Assembly (NCBI RefSeq): GCF_000730165.1
Contig: NZ_CP022112.1
Coordinates: 310,001 to 374,000, forward strand
DNA: 64,000 nucleotides
DNA from: Nitrospirillum viridazoti CBAmc
GTDB taxonomy: Bacteria; Pseudomonadota; Alphaproteobacteria; Azospirillales; Azospirillaceae
Direction of reading: 5' to 3'
Part shown: one piece after another, positions 55,906 to 64,000 of the stretch
How the letters are laid out: each line of letters starts with the position of its first letter
Position numbering within the stretch: position 1 is the first letter of the stretch
Position numbers and translations under genes: made by a program
The notes under the pieces: model-generated
What the model was told of the DNA's origin: nothing
What the model saw: the letters and a program-made list of their open reading frames with translations, nothing else
Database searches by the model: none

Positions 55906-55956
55906 ATGGCCGCTTTGCATTTTGATCGACAGGTATGTGGTGGAGGTCGCCCATGA
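55906..55956 (+). CDS. Possible 16-aa leader peptide of madL
   Basis: ATG at 55906 follows a strong GGGAGGG (55894-55900) and encodes MAALHFDRQVCGGGRP, whose stop TGA (55954-55956) overlaps the madL ATG as ATGA. The better ribosome binding site is before this micro-ORF, so it may deliver ribosomes to madL by coupling. No homologue is known to me; function inferred from layout only. Confidence 0.4.
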   Translation: MAALHFDRQVCGGGRP

Positions 55957-56378
55957 CCATCTCCGGTGTGGCGCTGTTGGCCATCTGCACCCTTCTGGGC
56001 GGTTTCCTGGGTGACCTGCTGGGGTCGGCCCTGGGTGTTAAGGCGAATGTCGGCGGTGTCGGCATCGCCATGTTGCTGCTGATCGCCGCGCGCCTGTGGC
56101 TCACCCGGCGCGGGTTGATGACCGCCGGTGTCAAGTTCGGGGTCGAGTTCTGGGGCGCCCTCTATATTCCCATCGTGGTGGCCATGGCGGCCCAGCAGAA
56201 CGTGCTGGTGGCGGCGCGCAGCGGGCCGCTGGTGGTCATCGCTGGCGTGGCCGCCGTGCTGGTGTGCTTCGCCACCGTCGCCCTGATCAGCCGCATCGGC
56301 AAGAAGGGTGAGACCATGGATGAGATCGAAGCCAAGGCCAGGGCGCGCACGCCGTCCGCCGGCGAGCCCACGGTCTGA
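55953..56378 (+). CDS. madL: Malonate transporter, MadL subunit (141 aa)
   Basis: Small inner-membrane subunit of the sodium-dependent malonate carrier (also called MdcL). Four hydrophobic segments: ALLAICTLLGGFLGDLLG, GGVGIAMLLLIAARLWL, ALYIPIVVAMAAQQN and VVIAGVAAVLVCFATVAL; a charged C terminus follows. TGGAGG lies 6-11 nt before the start. madM follows after 12 nt. Confidence 0.94.
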   Translation: MTISGVALLAICTLLGGFLGDLLGSALGVKANVGGVGIAMLLLIAARLWLTRRGLMTAGVKFGVEFWGALYIPIVVAMAAQQNVLVAARSGPLVVIAGVAAVLVCFATVALISRIGKKGETMDEIEAKARARTPSAGEPTV

Positions 56379-56390
56379 CGGAGGACGGTC

Positions 56391-57155
56391 ATGGAAATCC
56401 TGAAGCACGCCCTGTCCGCCAACGCCCTGCTGACCGCGTTCGCCGTCGTCGGCCTGGTGATGTGGCTGTCGAACGCGATTTCGAAGCGCCTTCTGTTCGG
56501 CCGGGTCCACGGTTCGGCCATCGCCATTGTCATCGGGCTTGCGGCCGCCTTCGCCGCCGGGCTGTGGACGGGTGGGGACAAGGGCGTCGTGGACATCCCG
56601 GTCTTCGCCGGCATCGGCCTCATGGGCGGGGCCATGCTGCGCGACTTCGCGATCGTGGCCACGGCCTTCGAGGTCGATGTGGTCCAGGCGCGCAAGGCGG
56701 GCGCGGTGGGCGCGCTGGCCCTGGCGCTGGGCACCATCCTGCCCTTCATCGTCGGCTCCCTGATCGCGGTCGCCTTCGGGTACACCGACGCCGTGTCCAT
56801 CACGACCATCGGCGCCGGCGCCGTCACCTACATCGTCGGCCCGGTGACCGGCGCGGCCCTGGGGGCCAGCTCGGCGGTCATGGCCCTGTCCATCGCCACC
56901 GGCGTCTTCAAGGCGGTGCTGGTGATGGTGGGCACGCCGATCGTGGCCAAGGCCATCGGCCTGGACAATCCGCGCAGCGCCATGGTCTTCGGCGGCCTGA
57001 TGGGAACGGTCAGCGGCGTTTCCGGCGGGCTGGCGGCGACCGATCGGCGGCTGGTGCCCTACGGCGCCTTGACGGCCACCTTCCATACAGGTCTAGGTTG
57101 CCTTGTCGCCCCGTCGATCCTTTATCTTATCGTCCGGGGCATCGTGGGGGGCTGA
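56391..57155 (+). CDS. madM: Malonate transporter, MadM subunit (254 aa)
   Basis: Larger partner of MadL. About eight hydrophobic segments, beginning LLTAFAVVGLVMWLSNAISKR and including IGLMGGAMLRDFAIVATAFE and TIGAGAVTYIVGPVTGAALG; the asparagine/aspartate within membrane parts fits a sodium symporter. Together MadLM import malonate for the divergent decarboxylase. The GntR gene begins 6 nt after its stop. Confidence 0.95.
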   Translation: MEILKHALSANALLTAFAVVGLVMWLSNAISKRLLFGRVHGSAIAIVIGLAAAFAAGLWTGGDKGVVDIPVFAGIGLMGGAMLRDFAIVATAFEVDVVQARKAGAVGALALALGTILPFIVGSLIAVAFGYTDAVSITTIGAGAVTYIVGPVTGAALGASSAVMALSIATGVFKAVLVMVGTPIVAKAIGLDNPRSAMVFGGLMGTVSGVSGGLAATDRRLVPYGALTATFHTGLGCLVAPSILYLIVRGIVGG

Positions 57156-57161
57156 GACATC

Positions 57162-57854
57162 ATGAGCGCGGTCGTCGACCTGACGGAAGGCCTGTCCGAG
57201 GAACGGGCGCTGCTCTCGGACCGGATCCGTGACGCGCTGACGGACGAGATCGCCCGGGGCGACCTGCCCGCCGGCATGCAATTGGACGAGCAGGACCTGG
57301 CGGACCGGTTCGGCGCCTCGCGCACCCCGGTGCGTGAGGCATTGCGCCAGCTGGCCGTCAGCGGCCTGGTGGAGATGCGCCCCCGGCGGGGCGTGGTCGT
57401 GACCCGCCTGACGCCCGAGCGCATCATGGACATGTTCGAGGCCACGGCGGAGATCGAGGCCATGTGCGTGCGCCTCGCCACGCATCGCATGACACCGCTG
57501 GAACGCAGCCGTCTGATGCGGCTGCACGGAGACTCGCTGGAGATGGTGCAGCGGGGCGACGTCGACGCCTATGACGCCTTCAACCGGGAATTCCACGAAA
57601 CCCTCTACCGGGCCACCCACAACAGCTTCATGGCGGAACAGGCGATGGCGGTGCGCAAGCGGCTGAACGCCTTCCGCCGGACCCAGTTGCGCCACGGCGA
57701 CCGCATGGCCCATTCCCGCCAGGAACACGACAGCGTGATGGCCGCCATCGCCGAGGGGGACGGGGAGACGGCCGCCCGCCGCATGCGCGCCCACATGCTG
57801 AATGCGGCCACCGCGCTGGAACGTTATATCGCCGACCACACAGTGTCCGAATAG
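57162..57854 (+). CDS. GntR-family regulator of the malonate genes (MdcY-like, 230 aa)
   Basis: FadR/VanR-subfamily repressor: N-terminal winged helix (RDALTDEIARGDLPAGMQLD, DLADRFGASRTPVREALRQL, about 20-75) and C-terminal FCD ligand domain with metal-type Asp/His residues (EFHETLYRATHN). Sits directly behind madLM, so it most likely represses mdc/mad in the absence of malonate, as MdcY does in Acinetobacter; that role is inferred. Convergent with the next LysR gene (36-nt gap). Confidence 0.9.
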   Translation: MSAVVDLTEGLSEERALLSDRIRDALTDEIARGDLPAGMQLDEQDLADRFGASRTPVREALRQLAVSGLVEMRPRRGVVVTRLTPERIMDMFEATAEIEAMCVRLATHRMTPLERSRLMRLHGDSLEMVQRGDVDAYDAFNREFHETLYRATHNSFMAEQAMAVRKRLNAFRRTQLRHGDRMAHSRQEHDSVMAAIAEGDGETAARRMRAHMLNAATALERYIADHTVSE

Positions 57855-57890
57855 GCGCGGGGGGCCTGTCCAGCCTGCGGCGCCGGTACC

Positions 57891-58808
57891 TCAGGCCGAA
57901 TTCAGGTCCTTGAGGACGAGGTCGCGCATGATCGCGATGAAGCGCGCCGCCAGCGGGCTGCGGGGCGCCTTGGCGTTCAGGACCAGGCCGACGGGCCGTA
58001 CCGCCTGGGCGTCGGCCAGGGGAATGCTCCGCAGCCGGCCGGCCGCCCGTTCCACGGCCGTCAGCTGGGGCGACATCAGGGCGACGCTATCCGTGGTCAT
58101 GACAATGGACTTGATGGCCAGGATGGAATTGGTGGTGATGCCGCCGGTGGGCCAGCGGGTGCCGGCGGTGACGAACAGGGTTTCCAGCTGACGGCGGAAT
58201 ACGCTGCCCGCGCTGGGCAGCACCCAGGACGTCGACTGCAGATCGCGCAGGTTGAGGGTGGCGGCCGGCGCCAAAGGGTGGTCCGGCCTCATGATCAGTT
58301 CCGCCCTGTCCATGAACAGCGGCTCCTCGATCAAATCCTCATAGTGGGGGCCCACGCCCAGGGGGCCGACAATCAGGTCCAGCTGTCCCTGCCGCAAATG
58401 CAGGGACAATTCATCGTCCAGCCCCTCCACCACCGAGACCATGACCCGCGGCGTCTGCCGGGTCATCACCTCCAGCGCGCGGGGCACCAGGGCGGCGGCG
58501 GCCACGGGCGTCACGCCGATGGCCAGCGGCCCCTCGATCCCCTGCCGCTTCAGCGACAATTCCTCTGCGGCCCGCTCCAGCAGCGTTTCCAGCGCCTGGG
58601 CATAGTGCACCAGGCTTTCGCCGAAGGAATTCAGACGGGCGCCGGTGCGGTCCCGCTCCAGCAGCCGCACGCCCGTCTCGCGTTCCAGCAACGCGATGTT
58701 CTTGGACAGCGCCGGTTGCGACACGCGGGAGGCGGCGGCGGCGCTGTTGAAGGAACCGTGGCGGGCCACGGCCAGGAATTCCATCAGACGGCGGGGATCG
58801 ATCTTCAT
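57891..58808 (-). CDS. LysR-family transcriptional regulator (305 aa)
   Basis: Helix-turn-helix at about 4-60 (RRLMEFLAVARHGSFNSAAAA, SRVSQPALSKNIALLERETG) and a LysR effector domain (PLAIGVTPVAAAALVP onward). Divergent from the TonB-receptor/GH3 unit, whose intergenic region carries a symmetric site, so it probably controls that unit and itself. Effector unknown. Confidence 0.9.
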   Translation of the reverse strand: MKIDPRRLMEFLAVARHGSFNSAAAASRVSQPALSKNIALLERETGVRLLERDRTGARLNSFGESLVHYAQALETLLERAAEELSLKRQGIEGPLAIGVTPVAAAALVPRALEVMTRQTPRVMVSVVEGLDDELSLHLRQGQLDLIVGPLGVGPHYEDLIEEPLFMDRAELIMRPDHPLAPAATLNLRDLQSTSWVLPSAGSVFRRQLETLFVTAGTRWPTGGITTNSILAIKSIVMTTDSVALMSPQLTAVERAAGRLRSIPLADAQAVRPVGLVLNAKAPRSPLAARFIAIMRDLVLKDLNSA

Positions 58809-58850
58809 AAGGACCGGGGACAGGTGGAGGGTGGGTTCAAACTACAGGTT

Positions 58851-58870
58851 ATAAGATACGCCAATCTTAT
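58851..58870. promoter_or_regulatory. Symmetric operator candidate between lysR and the TonB receptor
   Basis: ATAAGAT (58851-58857) and ATCTTAT (58864-58870) form a perfect 7-bp inverted repeat with a 6-bp spacer, 43 nt upstream of the lysR start. AT-rich and dyad-symmetric, it suits LysR autoregulation and activation of the divergent receptor. Confidence 0.55.
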
Positions 58871-59040
58871 TATTAGACAACAATTCAGCGGCCGATTGTA
58901 ATGCGGACATCCAGTTGCCGACTGGCGTCCGAGCTACCCCCAAAGGGGTGCCGACCAGCCGGCGACCGGCATCAACCGCCACATCCGGGACACGAGCTTC
59001 CCGGCGGGGCGGGCAAAAAGAAATCAGGGAGGATCGAGAG

Positions 59041-61386
59041 ATGCGTGGCCATCACGGGCATGGTGTGGCGCTTTTGGCGTCCGCGGCGGCGGGCGCCCTG
59101 ATGCTGTCGGGGACGGCGTGGGCGGCGGGCCAGGCGGCCGGCGGCACGGCCGACGACGATCTGGGGCTGCAGGAAATCATCGTCACGGCGCAGAAGCGCT
59201 CGGAAAACGTCCAGGACATTCCCAAGACCGTCAACGTCGTGACGCCGGAGGCGCTGAGCCAGGCGGGTGTGAACCAGCTGTCCGACCTGTCCGCCATCGC
59301 CCCGTCGCTGCAGGGCGGCGTCACCGGCAACCTGCCGGGCCAGCGCTCGCTGGCCATGCGCGGCATCTCCACCCTGCCGATTTCCCAGAACCTGCCCGCC
59401 CAGGTGGGCATCGTGCTCGACGACGTGCCGCAGCCGACCTGGGCCTCGCTGGCCAACGAGCTGAGCGACGTGGAACGCATCGAGGTGCTGCCCGGGCCGC
59501 AGTCCACCCTCTCGGGCCGCAACGCGGCGGCGGGCCTGGTGAACATCGTGACGCGCAGCCCGTCCATGACCCGCTGGACCGGTTCGGTCAGCGCCGAGCA
59601 GACGGACGACAGCCAGACCAAGGTCAGCGCCTTCCTGTCCGGCCCGCTGGCGGACAACCTGGCCTTCAGCCTGTCCGCCTTCGAGGACAAGTGGGACGGC
59701 AACGTCCACAACGTCACCTTGGGCAAGAAGCTGAACGGCCAGGACACCCGGGGCGCCCGGGTGAAGGTGAAGTGGCAGGCGACGGACAAGCTGACGGTCA
59801 ACGCCAGCTATTTCAACCAGCTGACCCAGGCGGACTTCGTCGGCGGGCAGTCGACCACGGGTGCCGCTTCGTCCGGCGCCATCGTCTACGCCGATCCCTC
59901 GTCCAAGGTCCTGTCCCGGTTCGACACCACGCCGGCGGCATCGCAGCTGACCATCGGCCAGCTGGAACCGGGTGTCACCATCGGCCCGGACAACAACGCC
60001 TACGCCTCCTCGCGCTATTCCACGGCGGCGGCGCGCGACATCGGCGGCACCCTGCGCCTGGATTATGACTTCGACTTCGGCACCCTCAGCTCCCTCACCT
60101 CGTTCGCCAGCAGCGACCAGAATGTCACGGGTGACTTCGTCGCCATCAACGTGCCGGTGGCGCCGGCCGACCGCTATTTCCATCAGCGGGGCAACAGCGA
60201 CAATACGGTGCAGGAGGTGCGCTTCAGCTCCGACGACACCGGGCCGGTGAAGTACCTGGTGGGCTTCATCTACAGCGACCTGGAGGTGAAGTACGACTAC
60301 CGCCGCGCCATCGCGCCCACCGACTGGTACCGCACGTCGGGAACGCAAAGCACGGCGGGCTATGCGCGCGCCACCTGGCAGTTCCTGCCCGACACCTCGC
60401 TGACCGGCGGCCTGCGCTACCAGTCGGACAAGCTGGACTACAACTGGCTGTTCCGGCCCACCTACACCAAGGTCAGCCTCGATAACGCCGGCGACACCTC
60501 CTATTCCTTCCTGTCGGGGGAGGCCAGCCTGCAGCACCGCTTCGTGGAAAACGTCATGTCCTACGTGACGTACGCCCACGCGGAATCCGGCAAGTCCTAC
60601 GATACCGAGGACAACGTCACCGCCGCCACCGGGGCGAAGCTGGTGCCCCTGGCCAGCGAGGTGGTCAACAATGTGGAAATCGGCGCCAAGAGCGAATGGT
60701 TCAACCGCCGCCTGACGGTGGACGTGGATCTGTTCCATGCCGACTACGACAACTTTCCCGTCCAGACCATCTACCTGCCGCCCAACGACCCCACGGCGGC
60801 ACCCGTGTTCAAGACGCTGGCGGCCGGCAAGGTGAAGACCGAGGGCGTGGAATTGAACGTCACGGCCGTGCCGATAAAGGATCTGCGGCTGGGGGCCAAC
60901 GTCGCCTACATCAACGCCACCATCGACGACCTGCCCAACGCCCCCTGTTACAAGGGGCAGACCGTGGCCCAGGGCTGTGTCGTCGGCAGCGGCGGCAGCA
61001 GCGTGCAGAAGAACTTGGCCGGCTCTCAGCTGCCCTATTCGCCCAAGTGGAAGTTCAACCTGTCGGCCAATTACATCGTGCCGCTGCCCAGCCTGCCGTT
61101 CGATGCCGACCTTGGCGCCTTCTACAAATACCAGAGCCGGGTGCAGTACGACCCGCTGGGCAATCCGCTGACGGTGCAGGGCGGCTTCGGCATCCTGAAC
61201 CTCAGCACCGGCATCCACGGCCGCGACAGCGACTGGTCGGCCGAGTTCTTCGTCAACAACGTCTTTGACAAGCACAACTACCGCAGCCTGGTCGACAGCC
61301 AGTTCTGGAGCGGCCACGTCATCATCGCCGGCCTGTCGCGGGACTGGGAACGCTACATGGGTGTCCGGGTCAAGGCCGGGTTCTGA
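59041..61386 (+). CDS. TonB-dependent outer-membrane receptor (781 aa)
   Basis: Signal peptide about 1-28 (LMLSGTAWA). TonB-box-like LQEIIVTAQKRSEN near 40-53, plug motifs QSLAMRGIS-type and VLPGPQSTLSGRNAAAGLVNI, where the usual VLRGPQ is VLPGPQ. The barrel ends with RVKAGF. Start 59041 has AGGGAGGA upstream; an in-frame open stretch reaches 58915. Followed by a strong terminator before the GH3 gene. By context it imports a glycoside or aromatic compound; the ligand is not known. Confidence 0.93.
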   Translation: MRGHHGHGVALLASAAAGALMLSGTAWAAGQAAGGTADDDLGLQEIIVTAQKRSENVQDIPKTVNVVTPEALSQAGVNQLSDLSAIAPSLQGGVTGNLPGQRSLAMRGISTLPISQNLPAQVGIVLDDVPQPTWASLANELSDVERIEVLPGPQSTLSGRNAAAGLVNIVTRSPSMTRWTGSVSAEQTDDSQTKVSAFLSGPLADNLAFSLSAFEDKWDGNVHNVTLGKKLNGQDTRGARVKVKWQATDKLTVNASYFNQLTQADFVGGQSTTGAASSGAIVYADPSSKVLSRFDTTPAASQLTIGQLEPGVTIGPDNNAYASSRYSTAAARDIGGTLRLDYDFDFGTLSSLTSFASSDQNVTGDFVAINVPVAPADRYFHQRGNSDNTVQEVRFSSDDTGPVKYLVGFIYSDLEVKYDYRRAIAPTDWYRTSGTQSTAGYARATWQFLPDTSLTGGLRYQSDKLDYNWLFRPTYTKVSLDNAGDTSYSFLSGEASLQHRFVENVMSYVTYAHAESGKSYDTEDNVTAATGAKLVPLASEVVNNVEIGAKSEWFNRRLTVDVDLFHADYDNFPVQTIYLPPNDPTAAPVFKTLAAGKVKTEGVELNVTAVPIKDLRLGANVAYINATIDDLPNAPCYKGQTVAQGCVVGSGGSSVQKNLAGSQLPYSPKWKFNLSANYIVPLPSLPFDADLGAFYKYQSRVQYDPLGNPLTVQGGFGILNLSTGIHGRDSDWSAEFFVNNVFDKHNYRSLVDSQFWSGHVIIAGLSRDWERYMGVRVKAGF

Positions 61387-61417
61387 CCTTCCTCCGAGGC
61401 TGCGCCTCGCTTCCCCT

Positions 61418-61460
61418 GGGCGTGCCGCCCTTCACCCTTCCGGGCGGCACGCCCTCTTTT
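61418..61460 (+). terminator. Intrinsic terminator after the TonB receptor
   Basis: A 13-bp perfect stem, GGGCGTGCCGCCC (61418-61430) with GGGCGGCACGCCC (61442-61454), 11-nt loop, then TCTTTT. It should reduce transcription into the GH3 gene, which therefore may be expressed at a lower level or from its own promoter. Confidence 0.85.
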
Positions 61461-61486
61461 CCCGCCGTGACAGAGGGCCCGGGGCC

Positions 61487-63460
61487 ATGCGATCCACCAT
61501 CCGCCTGAGCGCTGCCGTGACCTTGGCCCTGTTGTTGGCCGTTCCCGCCGCCGGCGGACCGCCACAGCCGGCGCTGGGCAGCCGGGTGAAGCCCCTGCTG
61601 AAAGTGGACGGCCTGGCCTTCCGCGACCTGAACGGCAACGGCGTGCTGGACCCTTACGAGGATTGGCGCCTGCCGGTGGCCGCGCGCGTGGCCGACCTGC
61701 TGGGCCGCATGACGGTCGAGGAGAAGGCCGGCACCCTGTTGCACGGCACGGCGCCGCCAGAGGGCGGCTTCACCTTCGCGACCATGCGCGGGCCTTATGA
61801 CTTCGCCGCCGCCGCGTACCTGATCCGGGATCTGGCGGTCACCACCATGACGACCCGGCAGATCGCCAAACCCCAGGCGTTGGCGGAGCAGAACAACCAG
61901 TTGCAGGAAATCGCGGAGGGCGGCCGTCTTGGCATACCGCTGACCCTCAGCAGCGACCCACGCCATCACTTCCAGATGACCGCTGGCGCCAGCATGGCGC
62001 CCGCCGGCTTCTCGCAATGGCCGGAGGCCCTGGGCCTGGGCGCCATCGGTGACGTGGCGCTGGTCCGCCGCTTCGGTGACATCGCGCGCCAGGAATACCG
62101 GGCGGTGGGCATACACCAGACCCTTTCGCCCATGGCCGACGTGGCGACGGAGCCGCGCTGGCCGCGCATCAACGGTACCTTCGGCGAGGATCCGGATTTG
62201 GATCGCCGCCTGGTGCAGGCCTATGTCGAGGGCTTCCAGGGTGGGGACGACGGTCCCGGCACCACCGGCGTCTCGGCGATCGTGAAGCATTGGGTGGGCT
62301 ATGGCGCCGCCCAGGATGGTTTCGACAGCCACAACAGCTATGGCCGCTATTCCGTGGTGCGGCCGGCGCAGTTCGACCTGCATGTGCTGCCTTTCACGGG
62401 CGCTTTCGCCGCCCATGTGGCCGGCGTCATGCCCACATACTCCATCCTGAAGGACATGGTGGTGGAGGGTCGGCCGGCGGAACCGGTGGGCGCCGGCTTC
62501 AGCCGCTGGCTGCTGACCGACCTGTTGCGCGACACATACGGTTTCCAGGGCATCATCCTGTCCGACTGGGCCATCGCCAACGATTGCGACCAGGCCTGCC
62601 GCGACGGCTTCCCGGCGGGGACCAAACCCACCTTCGATGGCTTCTCCACCGCCTGGGGCGTGGAGGAGCTGTCCGCCCCGGCGCGCTTCGCCAAGGGCAT
62701 GCTGGCCGGGCTGGACCAGTTCGGCGGCGTGGATGATCCCGCCCCGCTGCTGGTGGCCGTGAAGCAGGGCCTGGTGACGCCGTCACGGCTGGACCAGTCG
62801 GTGCGCCGCATCCTGGCCCTGAAGTTCCAGCAGGGCCTGTTCGAGAATCCCTATGTGGATGCCGAAGCCGCCGCCAAGGTCGTGGGCGCCCCGGCCTTCA
62901 AGGCCGAAGGGTTGGCGGCCCAGGCCCGCGCCATGGTGCTGCTGGAGGCGGGCAAGGGCCCTGTGCCACTTATGGGCCGCAAGGTCTACCTGCGCGGTGT
63001 CTCCGCCGAGGCCGCCAGGGCCGCGGGACTGACGGTGGTGGATGACCTGAAACAGGCCGACGTGGCGCTGCTGCGCCTGTCCGCGCCCTTCCAGACCCTG
63101 CACCCCAACTACACCTTCGGCCAGATCCAGCATGAGGGTGACCTGGGCTTCCATGACGGCAACGCGGACTATGAGGTGCTGAAAGCGGCGGTGGCCGCCA
63201 AGGTCCCAGCCGTCGTCAGCGTCTACCTGGACCGCCCCGCCATCCTGACAGACGTCCGCGACAAGGCGGCCCGTCTCTATGTCGATTTCGGCGTCAGCGA
63301 CGCCGCCCTGCTGGACGTGGTGACGGGCAAGGCTGCCCCTCAAGGCCATCTGCCGGTGGAGTTGCCGCGCAGCATGGCGGCGGTGGCGGCGCAAGCGTCC
63401 GACATCCCCCACGACAGCCCGGATCCGCTCTACCCCATCGGCACGGGATCGGCCCGCTGA
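61487..63460 (+). CDS. Glycoside hydrolase family 3 enzyme (657 aa)
   Basis: Exported beta-glycosidase. Signal peptide at 1-23 (LALLLAVPAAG). After a DLNGNGVLDPYEDWR calcium-loop-like motif (EF-hand/dockerin style) comes the GH3 N-domain: GRMTVEEKAGTLLHG, REYRAVGIHQTLSPMADV-type region with RINGTFGEDP, SAIVKHWVGYG, and the nucleophile Asp in IILSDWAIAND (about residue 362). A GH3 C-domain follows; the FnIII tail of many BglX-like enzymes is absent. It would remove a sugar from a substrate taken up or met in the periplasm. Confidence 0.9.
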   Translation: MRSTIRLSAAVTLALLLAVPAAGGPPQPALGSRVKPLLKVDGLAFRDLNGNGVLDPYEDWRLPVAARVADLLGRMTVEEKAGTLLHGTAPPEGGFTFATMRGPYDFAAAAYLIRDLAVTTMTTRQIAKPQALAEQNNQLQEIAEGGRLGIPLTLSSDPRHHFQMTAGASMAPAGFSQWPEALGLGAIGDVALVRRFGDIARQEYRAVGIHQTLSPMADVATEPRWPRINGTFGEDPDLDRRLVQAYVEGFQGGDDGPGTTGVSAIVKHWVGYGAAQDGFDSHNSYGRYSVVRPAQFDLHVLPFTGAFAAHVAGVMPTYSILKDMVVEGRPAEPVGAGFSRWLLTDLLRDTYGFQGIILSDWAIANDCDQACRDGFPAGTKPTFDGFSTAWGVEELSAPARFAKGMLAGLDQFGGVDDPAPLLVAVKQGLVTPSRLDQSVRRILALKFQQGLFENPYVDAEAAAKVVGAPAFKAEGLAAQARAMVLLEAGKGPVPLMGRKVYLRGVSAEAARAAGLTVVDDLKQADVALLRLSAPFQTLHPNYTFGQIQHEGDLGFHDGNADYEVLKAAVAAKVPAVVSVYLDRPAILTDVRDKAARLYVDFGVSDAALLDVVTGKAAPQGHLPVELPRSMAAVAAQASDIPHDSPDPLYPIGTGSAR

Positions 63461-63478
63461 TCCCTGGAGGCATACCCC

Positions 63479-63901
63479 ATGACCCTGACCCTTGCCCAAG
63501 CCAACGACATCCTTGCCCGCGCCCTGGCTCAAGCCCGGGCCCAGGGCCACCGCCCCATGGCTGTGGTCGTGGTGGATGAGGGCGGCCACCTTAAGGCCCT
63601 GCAGCGCGAGGACGGCGCCAGCATGTTCCGCACCGACATCGCCCTGGGCAAGGCCTGGGCGGCGGCGGCCATGGGCGCCAGCTCCCGCGCCCTGCATCAG
63701 CGGGCCCAGGACAACCCGACCTTCTTCGCCGCCCTGGCCGCCACGGGGCAGGGGCGCTTCATCCCCCAGACCGGAGCCGTGGTCATCAAGGACGCGGACG
63801 GCACCATCCTGGGCGCCGTGGGCGCCAGCGGCGGCACCGGCGACGAGGATGAGGCCATCTGCATCCACGGCGTGACCGGCGCCGGTTTGGCGCACGGGTG
63901 A
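63479..63901 (+). CDS. GlcG/HbpS-family protein (140 aa)
   Basis: Small single-domain protein of the GlcG/HbpS family (DUF336): LTLAQANDILARALAQA, VVVVDEGGHLKALQREDG, IALGKAWAAAAMG, and GAVGASGGTGDEDEAICIHG near the end. Family members bind haem or small ligands and often accompany aromatic or glycolate catabolic genes. TGGAGG precedes the start; 18-nt gap from the GH3 gene. Role here unknown. Confidence 0.88.
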   Translation: MTLTLAQANDILARALAQARAQGHRPMAVVVVDEGGHLKALQREDGASMFRTDIALGKAWAAAAMGASSRALHQRAQDNPTFFAALAATGQGRFIPQTGAVVIKDADGTILGAVGASGGTGDEDEAICIHGVTGAGLAHG

Positions 63902-63905
63902 CGCC

Positions 63906-64000
63906 ATGAGCCCCATCCAGACCGCCGCCTGCGGCTGCGGCATCGACGTCCACGCCCATGTTGTGCCGGCCGAGTTCCCCGCCTACATCGGCGCTCGCCT
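63906..64000 (+). CDS. Amidohydrolase, N-terminal fragment cut by the window end
   Basis: Begins 4 nt after the GlcG-like gene and reads MSPIQTAACGCGIDVHAHVVP before the end of the window. The DVHAHVVP motif is the first metal-binding HxH of amidohydrolase_2 enzymes (ACMSD/gamma-resorcylate decarboxylase-like). Too little is present to say more; it suggests that the GH3 unit feeds an aromatic acid or related compound. Confidence 0.65.
   Translation, partial: MSPIQTAACGCGIDVHAHVVPAEFPAYIGAR

Noticed and set aside
58972-61317. 781-codon minus-strand open frame
   Set aside because: Antisense shadow of the second TonB receptor with no domain-like sequence and no ribosome binding site.

Overview
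The window is a GC-rich, densely packed bacterial chromosome segment with no rRNA, tRNA, insertion sequence, integrase or CRISPR array that I can see. The gene content (TonB-dependent receptors, protocatechuate 3,4-dioxygenase branch, Rieske oxygenase, malonate decarboxylase, HlyBD-type exporter, many LysR/AraC/GntR regulators) fits a heterotrophic, plant- or soil-associated alphaproteobacterium. An Azospirillaceae-like genome is my best guess from gene style, but this is inference and not proven by any marker gene here.

Layout. 1-11.2 kb: envelope/secretion block with a SAM methyltransferase, a GT4 glycosyltransferase, a type I secretion ABC transporter plus HlyD adaptor plus Sel1-repeat protein, and two paralogous RgpF-like proteins. 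11.2-17.5 kb: protocatechuate branch of the beta-ketoadipate pathway (pcaBDC and pcaHG), with a LysR regulator divergent from pcaHG and an unrecognised lipoprotein between. 17.6-24.5 kb: a two-gene module that looks like a binary alpha-helical pore-forming toxin (one subunit with a C-terminal beta-propeller), facing a wHTH-nSTAND-TPR membrane regulator and a small DP-EP-like protein. 24.7-27.0 kb: pentapeptide-repeat protein, tiny lipoprotein, DUF899 protein and a MarR regulator with a clear operator. 27.1-30.7 kb: pobA (4-hydroxybenzoate to protocatechuate) with a divergent AraC regulator, then a second AraC regulator.

30.8-46.7 kb: an accessory catabolic region. It contains a Rieske oxygenase with its reductase, a LigB-type extradiol dioxygenase, a formamidase/acetamidase, an M20 hydrolase, a TRZ/ATZ-like amidohydrolase, an MFS importer, and an operon of TonB receptor, RutA-like flavin monooxygenase, Fe(II)/2-oxoglutarate dioxygenase and RutB-like cysteine hydrolase; an SDR and a second Fe(II)/2-oxoglutarate dioxygenase follow. 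My reading is uptake and oxidative opening of a nitrogen-containing ring or amide compound, whose identity the sequence does not reveal. 46.9-49.7 kb: WrbA, an MFS transporter and a nitroreductase. 49.8-57.9 kb: a complete malonate decarboxylase system (mdcACDEGBH) divergent from the malonate transporter madLM and a GntR regulator, with a possible 16-codon leader peptide before madL. 57.9-64 kb: LysR regulator, TonB receptor, GH3 glycosidase, GlcG/HbpS-like protein and the start of an amidohydrolase, perhaps for uptake and trimming of a glycoside.

Together pobA, pcaHG, pcaB, pcaC and pcaD carry 4-hydroxybenzoate to beta-ketoadipate; the later thiolase steps (pcaIJF) are not in the window. Intrinsic terminators and several symmetric operator-like sequences mark unit boundaries and are listed. 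Function calls rest on motifs read by eye; no database search was possible.
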